From assembly GCA_032209605.1 (NCBI GenBank), contig JASFXZ010000016.1, forward strand, positions 9,796,001-9,860,000: 64,000 nt of DNA, given 5' to 3'. Made by a program: the position numbers and the translations under genes. The notes below the pieces were generated by a model. It saw only the letters and a list, made by a program, of their open reading frames with translations. It searched no databases and had not been told where the DNA came from. This document shows positions 1 through 15,300 of this stretch, piece after piece. This stretch comes from Mactromeris polynyma (taxonomy: Eukaryota; Mollusca; Bivalvia; Venerida; Mactridae). Every line of letters begins with the position of its first letter. The stretch's first letter is position 1.

Positions 1-197
1 GGCATAATCATTTTTTCAGTTCATCTGAGTATGTAATGTATATAACAATTCATCTGAATACATGTATTTACTAAAACATAAACTGAACTAATTTGAGACT
101 AAAAAGTTTAGTTTGGAATATTGAAACTGATCTTGAGCGTAAACCCTAATACACAGTATAATTTGTTATATTTATATATCTATGTTTATTTTTACAG

Positions 198-319
198 GTG
201 ATGTGTTATCTGCCCTTGATTCTGTTGCTGGAAGAAAACATCCAAACACTGTGCAAGCTAAACAGTTGAAGAGTTCTCTGCCCTTAGTTCATATATTCTT
301 ACATCTTGTTACCAGTCAG
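198..319 (+). CDS. ULK4: ULK4 exon 1 of window
   Basis: The acceptor is a T-rich tract ending in ACAG at 197 and the donor is CAG|GTATAA at 320. The exon enters with one base carried from an exon outside the window and ends in phase 0. It encodes a helical segment (DVLSALDSVAGRKH ... HIFLHLVTSQ) typical of an ARM/HEAT repeat. The peptide runs directly into the next exon without a stop. Confidence 0.8.
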
Positions 320-3300
320 GTATAACTTAATATATTGACTACTATAAACCACAAAAATATTTAGCGCTTTCTAAGTTTGTGATTTTCGCTATTGAAATTT
401 TTCCATGAAAATAGATTGCCACAAAAAAGTGACAATTGGTATGAAGTGACCACTTTTACCAGAATGTCCTTGATAAATCACAGTGCTGGTGGCATGAAGT
501 GACCACTTTCACCAGAATGTCCTTGATAAATCACAGTGCTGGTGGCATGAAGTGACCACTTTCACCAGAATGTCCTTGATAAATCACAGTGCGGGTGGCA
601 TGAAGTGACCACTTTCACCAGAATGTCCTTGATAAATCACAGTGCTGGTGGTATGAAGTGACCACTTTCACCAAAATGTCCTTGATAAATCACAGTGCTG
701 GTGGCATGAAGTGACCACTTTCACCAGAATGTCCTTGATAAATCACAGTGCTGGTGGCATGAAGTGACCACTTTCACCAAAATGTCCTTGATAAATCAAT
801 GTGCTGGATGAAGTGACCACTTTCACCAGAATGTCCTTGATAAATCACAGTGCTGGTGGTATGAAGTGACCACTTTCACCAGAATGTCCTTGATAAATCA
901 CAGTGCTGGTGGTATGAAGTGACCACTTTCACCAGAATGTCCTTGATAAATCACAGTGCTGGTGGCATGAAGTGACCACTTTCACCAGAATGTCCTTGAT
1001 AAATCACAGTGCTGGTGGCATGAAGTGACCACTTTCACCAGAATGTCCTTGATAAATCACAGTGCTGGTGGTATGAAGTGACCACTTTCACCAGAATGTC
1101 CTTGATAAATCACAGTGCTGGTGGCATGAAGTGACCACTTTCACCAGAATGTCCTTGATAAATCACAGTGCTGGATGAAGTGACCACTTTCACCAGAATG
1201 TCCTTGATAAATCACAGTCCTGGATGAACTTGATGGAAAAGGTCATTTATGTGCAGTCCAATCTCAAACCCAACTTGACAAGCATGAGAGGGCATACCAG
1301 AAATGCTTTTATTTTTGCATGCACCCTTGTTGGACATTCACAAACATGTATGCTATATTAAAAAAATGTTTTGACATGAATTGAATTTCAGTTCACGTTG
1401 GTCATAATTTGTGTAAGCACATTCCAGATTTCATTTTTTATCTACTGAATCGTAAATTAGATATAAATAGTTAAAGTCTGAAATACTTAAGTGAAACTTT
1501 GAGCTGACTTTGAGTCTAGATACTATGCAAATTCTTCAGAGGTACACCCTTAGGTTCAAATTCCAGCTGTTGTTGTGAGGTTGGTGATCCAGAGTGCTTA
1601 AATTGGTAGTAGACTTTTTTTTGAAAATTGATAATGTTGTTGAAGAGATGTTCTTCAAGAGAGGACCAGTTTGGAGAGGTTTGGGACCCCTGGATTGACC
1701 AGTTTAAAGTGGTTTCAGTGTAATTGTTTTGAAAATTAGTATAGAGATTGTTAACTTTGATAAGCATTATACATTAAACTAGTTTTCAGAATTTCATTAT
1801 CTGGAATATGTGATCCTTATATATATATATACCAGAAATATTTCAGGTTTTCCGTCCAAAGATTGTTACTGAAGAGTTTGTTAGGAGTTTAGGCTCATTA
1901 CTTACACACGTGAAAAGAATAGAAAATGGCGAAACCAATATTGAAGCTTCCAATGGTGAGCAGAAATACTTAATAAATTAAAGGATTCATAATTCTTAGG
2001 ATATCAAATCATTTTTTATTCAATATAGTCAACAATATTCATTAATAGTAGATTTTGGTTCCAAGGGTCACCAGCTTGTGGCTAGAGATAGGGTAGGAAT
2101 TTTCTCTAATGAGCCACAGCTTTCGTTATTCTAGATTTTAAAGTAATATTAGGCTCATTTTATGTTCAATTGTTTACCTGAACAAACATGAAAAATATAT
2201 TTCCTCTAGTTAAAACATCAATAAACATGCATTAACAAAATGTTCTTGATTTTCAAGACTGATACTTTCAAATGACTACCTACACTATATATGTAAATCA
2301 TACACTATGTAAATCATACACTATGTAAATCATGGCATTTTATAAAATGTGACTGAATTGATATGTTTGAACTAATGTTTGGTTAACAAGTAAAAGGTCA
2401 TGTTTGTTAATAAATGTTCCTTTGTTTTGATTAAGAAATAAACTGACATTACTCTCTCCGTCAATTAAAATAATATGACCGATGAAATTTGTTTCACTTA
2501 ATAACAATTTGACAGAAAGTTTTGTCGAGATAACTTTGCTCTTACATAAATAAGACAGAGGTATGGGGCTGTAGTGTTGGACAGAGGTTTACTGCTGTAG
2601 TCTTTATGTTAAAAAGCTTTGAAGAAAGATCAAAATGTTCTTGGCTTAACATTTATAGCATGTTCATGTATTATTTGACATAAAATTTTGAAGTCTTTTC
2701 ATGCTGTAATACACTATGAAACAGTGTTGTGTAGGGTTAATGTTTTAAACTTATATTTGCTTTTTCTCAGAGAAATACAAAGGTAAAATTATAGAATTAT
2801 AGCTATCAAAGTTTTATATAGACCTATTGCTAAAGTTTCCTAGATTTGCTAAATGCCATGCCTTTGTATCAATACTTATCTGTTTCTTTTTCTGGCAAAT
2901 AATTGCATATATAGCATATACATCCTTACATCAGTTTTACAAATTTATTTATATTGATTTATTCTCACATCATTTTTTAATTCCTGTTGCTGTTTAGGCA
3001 AACAATCCTAAATTGTCTTCATTGCTTGAATTAGACAGCTTCATTTTACCTTCCGTGGCCTGATTCTCTGCTTCAATACTTCACATCTATTCTGAAAGTG
3101 TCTGTGTATTGTTTTGTATAGCAGCTTAGGTTTTTGTAGTAGGAACTGAATTTTATAGTCAGATTTAGCTTGTGTGTTCCTAGTTTATAAAAGTCATCAA
3201 TTTTTGTTGACACACATTAGAAAATAATTTTGCAACTAGGTTATCACATTTAATGATTGAGCTTATGATTTGGACAGAGCTGTGAATGTATGTGTCTTAG

Positions 3301-6300
3301 CTGTAGAACATTGTTATTGTATTGGCTAACGTCGCTGGCTTTTGTCTATTATTACTCCAAAAAATCATTCATTTTTTAGCTAAAATATCAGTTGCCATGG
3401 CTTTGTTATGTCCCTTGTATTAGCTAAAATATCAGTTCCCATGGCTTTGTTATGTCCCTTGTATTAGCTAAAATATCAGTTGCCATGGCTTTGTTATGTC
3501 CCTTGTATTCAGACTGGATCCCATGACTTTGTTATGTCCCTTGTATTCAGACTGGATCCCATGGCTTTGTTATGTCCCTTGTATTCAGACTGGATTGACT
3601 TTGTTATGTCCCTTGTATTCAGACTGGATGGATTTATTAATATGGTCTTAGCAAACAATTGCATCACCTGTTGTATTGCCAAATTTTGCAACATACAGTG
3701 ATCTTAAAAACTGGGTCTGAGGTTAAGAACCTGAGATAGGAGACCAGTCTAAATATTCATGAATCGGATTGGTTGGTTCTGAACAGAGTGTTAAAATTGA
3801 CCAATCGTATGGCTGCATTCTGAGACTGGTTTCAACTCTCAGTTTTGTATCCTCCTGTATAAATGATGTCATGAGCACCTTTAGTTCTTTTATATAGTAT
3901 TGCTTGCTTTTCAAGCTTGCCTCAACTTTGATGGTGAGTGAAAAGACATTTTGTCCAGCAAACATGAACAGATTGATAGTCAATCAAGGGGTTAGGTATT
4001 CATTGAAAGTGTCAGGAATCAGAAATATGAGTTTTACCATGTACTGTCAGCTGTTTGCTGCTACCTGACTAACCTTTGTTGTAAGATTGAACTGACCAAA
4101 GTTAATGGCGGGCTAATTCATTATGTAAACTCAGGGTTTTTCGTACAAATTCAGGATCATCAGTTGTTGAAAAGTACAGCTTGTGTTTCTGTAGTTAATG
4201 TTGTTTTCTTTGCCAGTAATAGTGCAAAGTATGTTTATTATCTTATAATAGTATTGACTAAGGTGTTTATTTTGATATAACAGCATTTGTATGGAAACTT
4301 CACTGCAGATTATATCATGATTATATATATTTCAAAGTGTGGAAGTGGAACAAGGCCTTCTCGCTACCATATTGTTGCAGATAGACTAGCTTTCAAGGCC
4401 TTCTCGCTACCATATTGTTGCAGATAGACTAGCTTTCAAGGCCTTCTCGCTACCATATTGTTGCAGATAGACTAGCTTTCAAGGCCTTCTCGCTACCATA
4501 TTGTTGCAGATAGACTAGCTTTCAAGGCCTTCTCGCTACCATATTGTTGCAGATAGACTAGCTTTCAAGGCCTTCTTGCTACCATATTGTTGCAGATAGA
4601 CTAGCTTTCAAGGCCTTCTCGCTACCATATTGTTGCAGATAGACTAGCTTTCAAGGCCTTCTCGCTACCATATTGTTGCAGATAAGACTAGCTTTCAAGG
4701 CCTTCTTGCTACCATATTGTTGCAGATAGACTAGCTTTCAAGGCCTTCTCGCTACCATATTGTTGCAGATAAGACTAGCTTTGCATTCACCCCTTGAATT
4801 TTGATATTTCAATGATCGCATACATGGACAGAATGACTGTATCTAATGTGCTGATGGGAAATTAGAAGCTTGTATTATGAGATGTTGTCACCTATCAGTT
4901 TATTGTTAGATTGTATAATCCATTTTCAAGAACATGTTGGTTGATGCATGGGTAGTTTCAGTCATCAGCTAAATAATGTTCTTGAGATATTAGCTGCAAT
5001 GTACAATCACAAGTACTAGAGTGTCAACAGACATACACAAAATTAACATCACTCTGACAGGTCAGTAGGCTTTCTCTGTACATGCCACTAGAAAACTGTA
5101 AAAGTGATGTATTTAAAAGATTCTAAGCGTTGCTGTTACATTTAAATTTTTACTTTTTTTGTGTGCAGAACTTCATACTATGTCATAATTGTAAAATGAC
5201 TGAGTATCAGATTTATATATCTTTATTTTCTATGCATGCTGAAGTTATTTCCCTTTATCTGAGATCGCTACCACTCTCTTTCATTTACTGGATTACTGTG
5301 TAGAAATGGCATTAAACAGAAAACCAACAAACTCTTGTTTAACAGAAATATTTCTCACTGCGCTTTTACTGTAATTTTCAACTACATATATATTAATCAT
5401 AGGGACTGTGATCTAAGGACTGAGTGCCTGACTTCTGATCTGAAAGTCATAGGTTTAAATGCCAGCATTGACAAGATGATTGCGCTGTCTTCACTATCCC
5501 TGAATTAGGTACATGTATTGGATTGAAACACAGAAACCTGTCATCAAGAGTGATTATACCAAGAAAAATAATTTGTTTTACTTTAAATGAAAAATAAATA
5601 AATTGAAACTTAACTGATATCGGTTATTAAATGACTCACAAACTATTTTCACATTTTCATATATCCACATTTTAGGGATAAAGTGGAATGTTTTAGGGAT
5701 AAAGTGGAATGAGAAATCTGTTTCCATAGTAACTGGCATATTCTGCAGACTATTTCTCATTTCCCTCTGCATGTTGATTTGATTAAATTTATGTTTTCTC
5801 AATTCAATTGATAAAATTTGTATATTTTGTGGATATGAAGTATTTATGTAACTTATACATGTATTTGATGACTTCTGATTAGGAAGTTGAGCATTTATTT
5901 GAAGAAATTTGGTTTTAAGGGACAATCACTCTGTTGAGTCACATTGTACTGGGGACAGCAAATTGATTGTTACTGTAAGTACCATATATACTCAAAAGAG
6001 ATTAACTTTATAGTAAAGTTTTTGTTGGAATGGTTTAAAGCTGCTAGCCTGTTATCACGAATTTCAGATTTTTAGAGTGTTTAACTTAAGTTATATGGAT
6101 TTCTTTCAACATACTTTCAGGTGTAATTACGGTAGCTGAGTTTGTAAATACAGTGATGTCAGTTGTTGAAGGAATTTCTCAACATCCCACATTGTTAATG
6201 GAACATGGATATGTCGTCATGGAAATAGTGTTGCCCACTTTAGCTGAACTGGTTGTTAGTCAGAATGGTAAGAAATTTCCCTCTGCATTGATCCTGTGAA

Positions 6301-9300
6301 ATTAAGTTATTCCCTTTGTGACAGCATGAGAAAAAGTCATAAAAGGCTATGTAAATATTATATGAATAGAAATACAGTAAAACCTCAACTAAAGACCACC
6401 TCAATAATTAGACCACCTCAAAATTAAGAGCACAATTTAGAAGTCCATTTTCACTGTTTTGCTCTTTATGAAATTTATGAAACAAGTTTTTTAAAATAAG
6501 TAATAAATTCAATGCAATAATGAGCTACAATGAAATAATATATTGACATCATAAACTTACCAGTAAATTTTTTGGGCTTAGTATTATAGCAGCCATCACT
6601 GTAGACAATTGTGAAGTTACCTCATATCCCTTACCAGTGATAAGTTATATTTCTGATTTGCCTTTAATTAAGAGAGAAAATGAATAAAAACAGCAAGGCC
6701 TCAAGATCTATTTTTTTATGAGGAACTGGTCACGCTTTGGTAAAATCATGAGGAACTTGTCACGCTCTGGTAAAATCATGAGCAACTAGTCACGCTCTGG
6801 TAAAATCATGAGGAACTAGACACGCTCTGGTAAAATCATGAGGAACTAGTCACGCTCTGGTAAAATCATGAGGAACTAGACACGCTCTGGTAAAATCATG
6901 AGGAACTAGTCACGCTCTGGTAAAATCATGAGGAACTAGACACGCTCTGGTAAAATCATGAGGAACTAGTCACGCTCTGGTAAAATCATGTGCAACTAGT
7001 CACGCTCTGGTAAAATCATGAGGAACTAGACACGCTCTGGTAAAATCATGTGCAACTAGTCACGCTTTGGTAAAATCATGAGGAACTAGTCACACTCTGG
7101 TAAAATCATGTGCAACTAGTCACGCTTTGGTAAAATCATGAGGAACTAGACACGCTCTGGTAAAATCATGAGGAACTAGACACGCTCTGGTAAAATCATG
7201 AGGAACTAGTCACGCTCTGGTAAAATCATGAGGAACTAGACACGCTCTGGTAAAATCATGAGGAACTAGTCACACTCTGGTAAAATCATGTGCAACTAGT
7301 CACGCTTTGGTAAAATCATGAGGAACTAGACACGCTCTGGTAAAATCATGAGGAACTAGACACGCTCTGGTAAAATCATGAGGAACTAGTCACACTCTGG
7401 TAAAATCATGTGCAACTAGTCACGCTTTGGTAAAATCATGAGCAACTAGTCACGCTCTGGTAAAATCATGAGGAACTAGACACGCTCTGGTAAAATCATG
7501 AGGAACTAGTCACGCTCTGGTAAAATCATGAGGAACTAGTCACACTCTGGTAAAATCATGAGGAACTAGTCACACTCTGGTAAAATCATGTGCAACTAGT
7601 CACGCTCTGGTAAAATCATGAGGAACTAGACACGCTCTGGTAAAATCATGAGGAACTAGTCACGCTCTGGTAAAATCATGAGGAACTAGTCACACTCTGG
7701 TAAAATCATGAGGAACTAGACACGCTCTGGTAAAATCATGAGCAACTAGTCACGCTCTGGTAAAATCATGAGCAACTAGTCACGCTTTGGTAAAATCATG
7801 AGGAACTAGTCACGCTTTGGTAAAATCATGAGCAACTAGTCACGCTCTGGTAAAATCATGAGCAACTAGTCACGCTTTGGTAAAATCATGAGGAACTAGA
7901 CACGCTCTGGTAAAATCATGTGCAACTAGTCACGCTTTGGTAAAATCATGAGCAACTAGTCACGCTTTGGTAAAATCATGAGGAACTAGTCACACTCTGT
8001 TAAAATCATGAGGAACTAGACACGCTCTGTTAAAATCATGAGGAACTAGTCACGCTTTGGTAAAATCATGAGGAACTAGTCACGCTTTGGTAAAATCATG
8101 AGCAACTAGTCACGCTCTGGTAAAATCATGAGCAACTAGTCACGCTTTGGTAAAATCATGAGCAACTAGACACGCTCTGGTAAAATCATGTGCAACTAGT
8201 CACGCTTTGGTAAAATCATGAGCAACTAGTCACGCTTTGGTAAAATCATGAGCAACTAGTCACACTCTGTTAAAATCATGAGGAACTAGTCACACTCTGT
8301 TAAAATCATGAGGAACTAGACACGCTCTGGTAAAATCATGAGGAACTAGTCACACTCTGGTAAAATCATGTGCAACTAGACACGCTTTGGTAAAATCATG
8401 AGGAACTAGTCACACTCTGGTAAAATCATGTGCAACTAGTCACGCTCTGGTAAAATCATGTGCAACTAGTCACGCTCTGGTAAAATCATGTGCAACTAGT
8501 CACGCTCTGGTAAAATCATGTGCAACTAGTCACGCTTTGGTAAAATCATGTGCAACTAGTCACGCTTTGGTAAAATCATGAGGAACTAGACACGCTCTGG
8601 TAAAATCATGAGGAACTAGTCACGCTCTGGTAAAATCATGAGGAACTAGACACGCTCTGGTAAAATCATGAGGAACTAGTCACGCTCTGGTAAAATCATG
8701 AGGAACTAGTCACGCTCTGGTAAAATCATGAGGAACTAGTCACGCTCTGGTAAAATCATGAGGAACTAGACACGCTCTGGTAAAATCATGAGGAACTAGA
8801 CACGCTCTGGTAAAATCATGAGGAACTAGACACGCTCTGGTAAAATCATGAGGAACTAGTCACACTCTGGTAAAATCATGAGGAACTAGACACACTCTGG
8901 TAAAATCATGAGGAACTAGTCACACTCTGGTAAAATCATGAGGAACTAGACACGCTCTGGTAAAATCATGAGGAACTAGTCACACTCTGGTAAAATCATG
9001 AGGAACTAGACACGCTCTGGTAAAATCATGAGGAACTAGACACGCTCTGGTAAAATCATGAGGAACTAGTCACGCTCTGGTAAAATCATGAGGAACTAGT
9101 CACGTTCTGGTAAAATCATGAGGAACTAGACACGCTCTGGTAAAATCATGAGGAACTAGTCACACTCTGGTAAAATCATGAGGAACTAGTCACGCTCTGG
9201 TAAAATCATGAGGAACTAGTCACGCTCTGGTAAAATCATGAGGAACTAGACACACTCTGGTAAAATCATGTGCAACTAGTCACGCTTTGGTAAAATCATG

Positions 9301-12300
9301 AGGAACTAGTCACGCTCTGGTAAAATCATGAGGAACTAGTCACGCTCTGGTAAAATCATGAGGAACTGGTCACGCTCTGGTAAAATCATGAGGAACTAGT
9401 CACGCTCTGGTAAAATCATGAGGAACTAGTCACGCTCTGGTAAAATCATGAGGAACTAGTCACGCTCTGGTAAAATCATGAGGAACTAGTCACGCTTTGG
9501 TAAAATCATGAGGAACTAGTCACGCTTTGGTAAAATCATGTGGAACTAGTCACGCTTTGGTAAAATCATGAGGAACTAGTCACGCTCTGGTAAAATCATG
9601 AGGAACTAGTCACACTCTGGTAAAATCATGAGGAACTAGACACACTCTGTTAAAATCATGAGGAACTAGTCACGCTCTGGTAAAATCATGAGGAACTAGT
9701 CACACTCTGGTAAAATCATGAGGAACTAGTCACACTCTGGTAAAATCATGAGGAACTAGTCACACACTGGTAAAATCATGAGGAACTAGACACGCTCTGG
9801 TAAAATCATGAGCAACTAGACACGCTCTGGTAAAATCATGAGGAACTTTTCACACTCTGTTAAAATCATGAGGAACTAGTCACGCTCTGGTAAAATCATG
9901 AGGAACTAGTCACACTCTGGTAAAATCATGAGGAACTAGTCGCGCTCTGGTAAAATCATGAGGAACTAGTCACACTCTGGTAAAATCATGAGGAACTAGT
10001 CACACTCTGGTAAAATCATGAGGAACTAGTCACACTCTGGTAAAATCATGAGGAACTAGTCACACTCTGGTAAAATCATGAGGAACTAGTCACGCTCTGT
10101 TAAAATCATGAGGAACTAGTCACGCTCTGGTAAAATCATGAGGAACTAGTCGCGCTCTGGTAAAATCATGAGGAACTAGACACGCTCTGGTAAAATCATG
10201 AGGAACTAGTCACGCTCTGGTAAAATCATGAGGAACTAGTCACGCTCTGGTAAAATCATGAGGAACTAGTCACGCTCTGGTAAAATCATGAGGAACTAGT
10301 CACGCTTGGGTAAAATCATGCAATACTATTGTAATGTAGCTGTTTGTCAAGTTTATGAGGAACTAGTCACACACTGGTAAAATCATGCAATACTATTGTA
10401 ATGTAGCTGTTTGTCAAGTTTATGAGGAACTAGTCACACACTGGTAAAATCATGCAATACTATTGTAATGTAGCTGTTTGTCAAGTTTTTATGTGCAATT
10501 TTCAGGTGATACTCGAGTGTTATCTCTCAGCTTGTTCTCAGAGATGGCCACTGTATTCCTTACACAAGATGCGGTTGTCACCACCAGTAAAGTGGACGCT
10601 AAAAGATTGCATGTCATCATTGGTGATAAACTATTTCCACAGTAAGTGCCTGGTCCCAGAATCAATAAACAATTTAAGATTTTCAGGAGCTCAGTGCCCA
10701 GATGTCTGTGCCATTGTGTCTATCATTGTTATTGTAATATTTATCTTGGGTCAGTTTCGTTTAGTCTTTAGTTCATCCAAGCAGAAGACTTGGGTAAACT
10801 TATGTGATCAGTCTTCTTCCGTTGTCAATTTGGCATTTGTGTCTTCCATCCAAATTATTTCACTGGCATTATCCGGTGATGGTCCTTCATCAAACTTGCC
10901 AGAATCAAATTAATTTAAAATCTCAGACTGAAACTAATGGAATTGAAACTGATTTGGTTTAAAATGATAATATGGTAAACATCTACTTAAATAAATAATC
11001 CATAATTTGTGAAATGAATTCTCAGAATTTAGAATGATTTTTTAGAAATTAAATTTGGTGTTGTCTTTATAAGAAAACCAAAAATGTTCACCGACAGTTG
11101 GGTTTGATTTTCCTACATAACACACAAAATAAATATCAGTATTTACCAAGGGGAGTGATATAGAGTCTTCATTGTTCTCTTGTTGGTTTGGTTTAGTTAG
11201 AACACAAATTGCTAGAAGGTGAGCTAATATGATGCTGTCTGGCACCTGGTTTAGTTAGAACACAAATTGCTAGAAGGTGAGCTAATATGATGCTGTCTGG
11301 CACCTGGTTTAGTTAGAACACAAATTGCTAGAAGGTGAGCTAATATGATGCTGTCTGGCACCTGGTTTAGTTAGAACACAAATTGCTAGAAGGTGAGCTA
11401 ATATGATGCTGTCTGGCACCTGGTTTAGTTAGAACACAAATTGCTAGAAGGTGAGCTAATATGATGCTGTCTGGCACCTGGTTTAGTTAGAACACAAATT
11501 GCTAGAAGGTGAGCTAATATGATGCTGTCTGGCACCTGGTTTAGTTAGAACACAAATTGCTAGAAGGTGAGCTAATATGATGCTGTATGGCACCTGGTTT
11601 TTGTCCTCCTCTGTCATCCTTTCATTTTTGTCTCGAGTATAAATACAACTAAAGCTAATTTGTCAAGAGAATTTTATTCATGCTTAGGAATTTGTATATA
11701 TCTATGAGACCCAATTAAGGTTAGATGATAAGCTTGATTCTTAAATTTAGAGTAACTGCCCTTTCATTTTTAAAGTACTGATGAAAAACCTCTAATATTC
11801 ATTTTCTATTTTTGTTATGAACAACTACATTGTATATTGAATGAAAACCCTCCACCATACATTTTCTGTTTTGTTTTGATTTTCTATATTCGATGAAAAT
11901 CTCTACCATACATTTTCTAGTTTTGTTATAAATGAATTACTAAATTGGATGAAAATGTCTACCATATGATTTTCTCTTTCAGTTATGAACAAATCTTATT
12001 AGATCAAGATCCTCTACCATACTACGGACTTAAGTTGCTTCTGGCTTTGTTAGAATCAAATTCTGCCTTCATTAAACAGTTTCAACAATTGGGACTAGTT
12101 TCTGTGATATTTCAAGTCCTTTTGGTAAGTAGATATTTGAGTTTGTCAGTGTACCAGATCATCAGGGCAATTGTTTAGCCATTTTTGGAGTCTGTTAATA
12201 GGTACCATTCCCCACTAAAACAAAATGCTTTTCCCCCTATTTACACTTAAATTCCCCTTACAACAAAAAAGCTATGACAATTCTTGTAAGATCAGTATGA

Positions 12301-15300
12301 GTGAATCCACATTCCTAAAAAACTATAAATTGCAAAAACATTAATTTAACGTTCTAATAACAGCGCCTTACATCTCTTTCAAAAGCATTCCATATATACT
12401 TGACTGGTGCCAATAATTGTAGAATCTAACTGTGGTTGTATCATTTGTTACTACATCTAAATGACGTCGCTGATGTACATAATTCATCAGTGAAATGATG
12501 ACAATCACAATTACCTCAAAGTGATTGCCTTAGTAGTTTCTACCTGAAGAATTTGTATTGAATATTTATGGCACGAATAACATACTGTAAACTTAGAAAT
12601 GTTTGTGAGTTCTAAGTTGGATAGACAATCTTGAGGCAATGTATATGGAATTTAGACACTCATGATTGCTCATATTTATATCCCACATACAATGTCACTC
12701 GTTGTCTATATATGATTGCTCATGTTTATATCCCACGTACAATGTCACTCGTTGTCTATATATGTTTGCTCATGTTTATATCCCACATACAATGTCACTC
12801 GTTGTCTATATATGATTGCTCATGTTTATATCCCACATACAATGTCACTCGTTGTCTATATATGATTGCTCATGTTTATATCCCACATACAATGTCACTC
12901 GTTGTCTATATATGATTGCTCATGTTTATATCCCACCTACAATGTCACTCGTTGTCTATATATGATTGCTCATGTTTATATCCCACATTCAATGTCACTC
13001 GTTGTCTATATATGATTGCTCATGTTTATATCCCACATTCAATGTCACTCGTTGTCTATATATGATTGCTCATGTTTATATCCCACATACAATGTCACTC
13101 GTTGTCTATATATGATTGCTCATGTTTATATCCCACCTACAATGTCACTCGTTGTCTATATATGATTGCTCATGTTTATATCCCACATACAATGTCACTC
13201 GTTGTCTATATATGATTGCTCATGTTTATATCCCACATACAATGTCACTCGTTGTCTATATATGATTGCTCATGTTTATATCCCACCTACAATGTCACTC
13301 GTTGTCTATATATGATTGCTCATGTTTATATCCCACATACAATGTCACTCGTTGTCTATATATGATTGCTCATGTTTATATCCCACATACAATGTCACTC
13401 GTTGTCTATATATGATTGCTCATGTTTATATCCCACATACAATGTCACTCGTTGTCTATATATGATTGCTCATGTTTATATCCCACATACAATGTCACTC
13501 GTTGTCTATATATGATTGCTCATGTTTATATCCCACATACAATGTCACTCGTTGTCTATATATGATTGCTCATGTTTATATCCCACATACAATGTCACTC
13601 GTTGTCTATATATGATTGCTCATGTTTATATCCCACATACAATGTCACTCGTTGTCTATATATGATTGCTCATGTTTATATCCCACATACAATGTCACTC
13701 GTTGTCTATATATGATTGCTCATGTTTATATCCCACATACAATGTCACTCGTTGTCTATATATGATTGCTCATGTTTATATCCCACCTACAATGTCACTC
13801 GTTGTCTATATATGATTGCTCATGTTTATATCCCACATTCAATGTCACTCGTTGTCTATATATGATTGCTCATGTTTATATCCCACCTACAATGTCACTC
13901 GTTGTCTATATATGATTGCTCATGTTTATATCCCACCTACAATGTCACTCGTTGTCTATATATGATTGCTCATGTTTATATCCCACATACAATGTCACTC
14001 GTTGTCTATATATGATTGCTCATGTTTATATCCCACATACAATGTCACTCGTTGTCTATATATGATTGCTCATGTTTATATCCCACATACAATGTCACTC
14101 GTTGTCTATATATGATTGCTCATGTTTATATCCCACATACAATGTCACTCGTTGTCTATATATGTTTGCTCATGTAAATATTTAAATTATTCAACTGGTT
14201 TTCAAAAAAAAGATAAAAACTCACTAAAGTTTTGTACATATGTATTATATTCATAGAATGTATGTACTTATTGAGTGATGTATTGACACCCTTTATCCTC
14301 TGTTCACAGGATCATCAGAATAACTCACTAAGCAGTGCTATGCAGAGTATTGCTGGAATATTGAACTGTCTCGTTGGAAATAAAGAAACAAACATGAAAG
14401 AATTGTATGAACAAGGTAAAGTTCTAAACATGTCATAGTTTCCTACACAGTGTTGCCATACAAGGTAAAGTTCTAAACATGTCATAGTTTCCTACACAGT
14501 GTTGCCATACAAGGTAAAGTTCTAAACATGTCATAGTTTCCTACACAGTGTTGCCATACAAGGTAAAGTTCTAAACATGTCATAGTTTCCTACACAGTGT
14601 TGCCATACAAGGTAAAGTTCTAAACATGTCATAGTTTCCTACACAGTGTTGCCATACAAGGTAAAGTTCTAAACATGTCATAGTTTCCTACACAGTGTTG
14701 CCATACAAGGTAAAGTTCTAAACATGTCATAGTTTCCTACACAGTGTTGCCATACAAGGTAAAGTTCTAAACATGTCATAGTTTCCTACACAGTGTTGCC
14801 ATACAAGGTAAAGTTCTAAACATGTCATAGTTTCCTACACAGTGTTGCCATACAAGGTAAAGTTCTAAACATGTCATAGTTTCCTACACAGTGTTGCCAT
14901 ACATAGTACTTTACTCATTTTGATGAAATAAACCTAGGAGTATTTTGCGTTGTCATATCTTCTCATGCTATGGATACCTTTTTAGCTCATCTGTGTTGAA
15001 AAAACCCGAGGAACAATTCTCATAGCTTGGTCGTCATCTGTGTCCACCTAAATGCTTTACACAAATGTACATTAATTCTTTTTATCTGTTATTAAAATGA
15101 AAAAAAATGCAATACGTATAAATATTTTCACATTCATGTAGGTCTATAAATCATAGTTAAGCCTCGAAAACACTTCGGACAAAGTGAATAGTTTGTGACG
15201 TCAGAACATTGGAAATAATGAATGTCATAACCAACGTCACATATTGTGCTCTTATTAGAAAAACTATCTATTTCCTGTACCAAGTAAAAGAAGAACTACA

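Noticed and set aside
1516..1767. Minus-strand 83-codon frame in intron 1
   Set aside because: No recognisable domain, low complexity, antisense in an intron and no sign of splice or promoter structure.
6721..10320. CRISPR-like regular 30-bp repetition
   Set aside because: Units are contiguous with no spacers and lie in a spliced animal gene; it is a minisatellite.
10642..10913. Exon 4 extended to 10,913 as a longer coding exon
   Set aside because: Another frame is open there, but the ULK4 frame uses the GTAAGT donor at 10,642 and joins cleanly in phase to exon 5.
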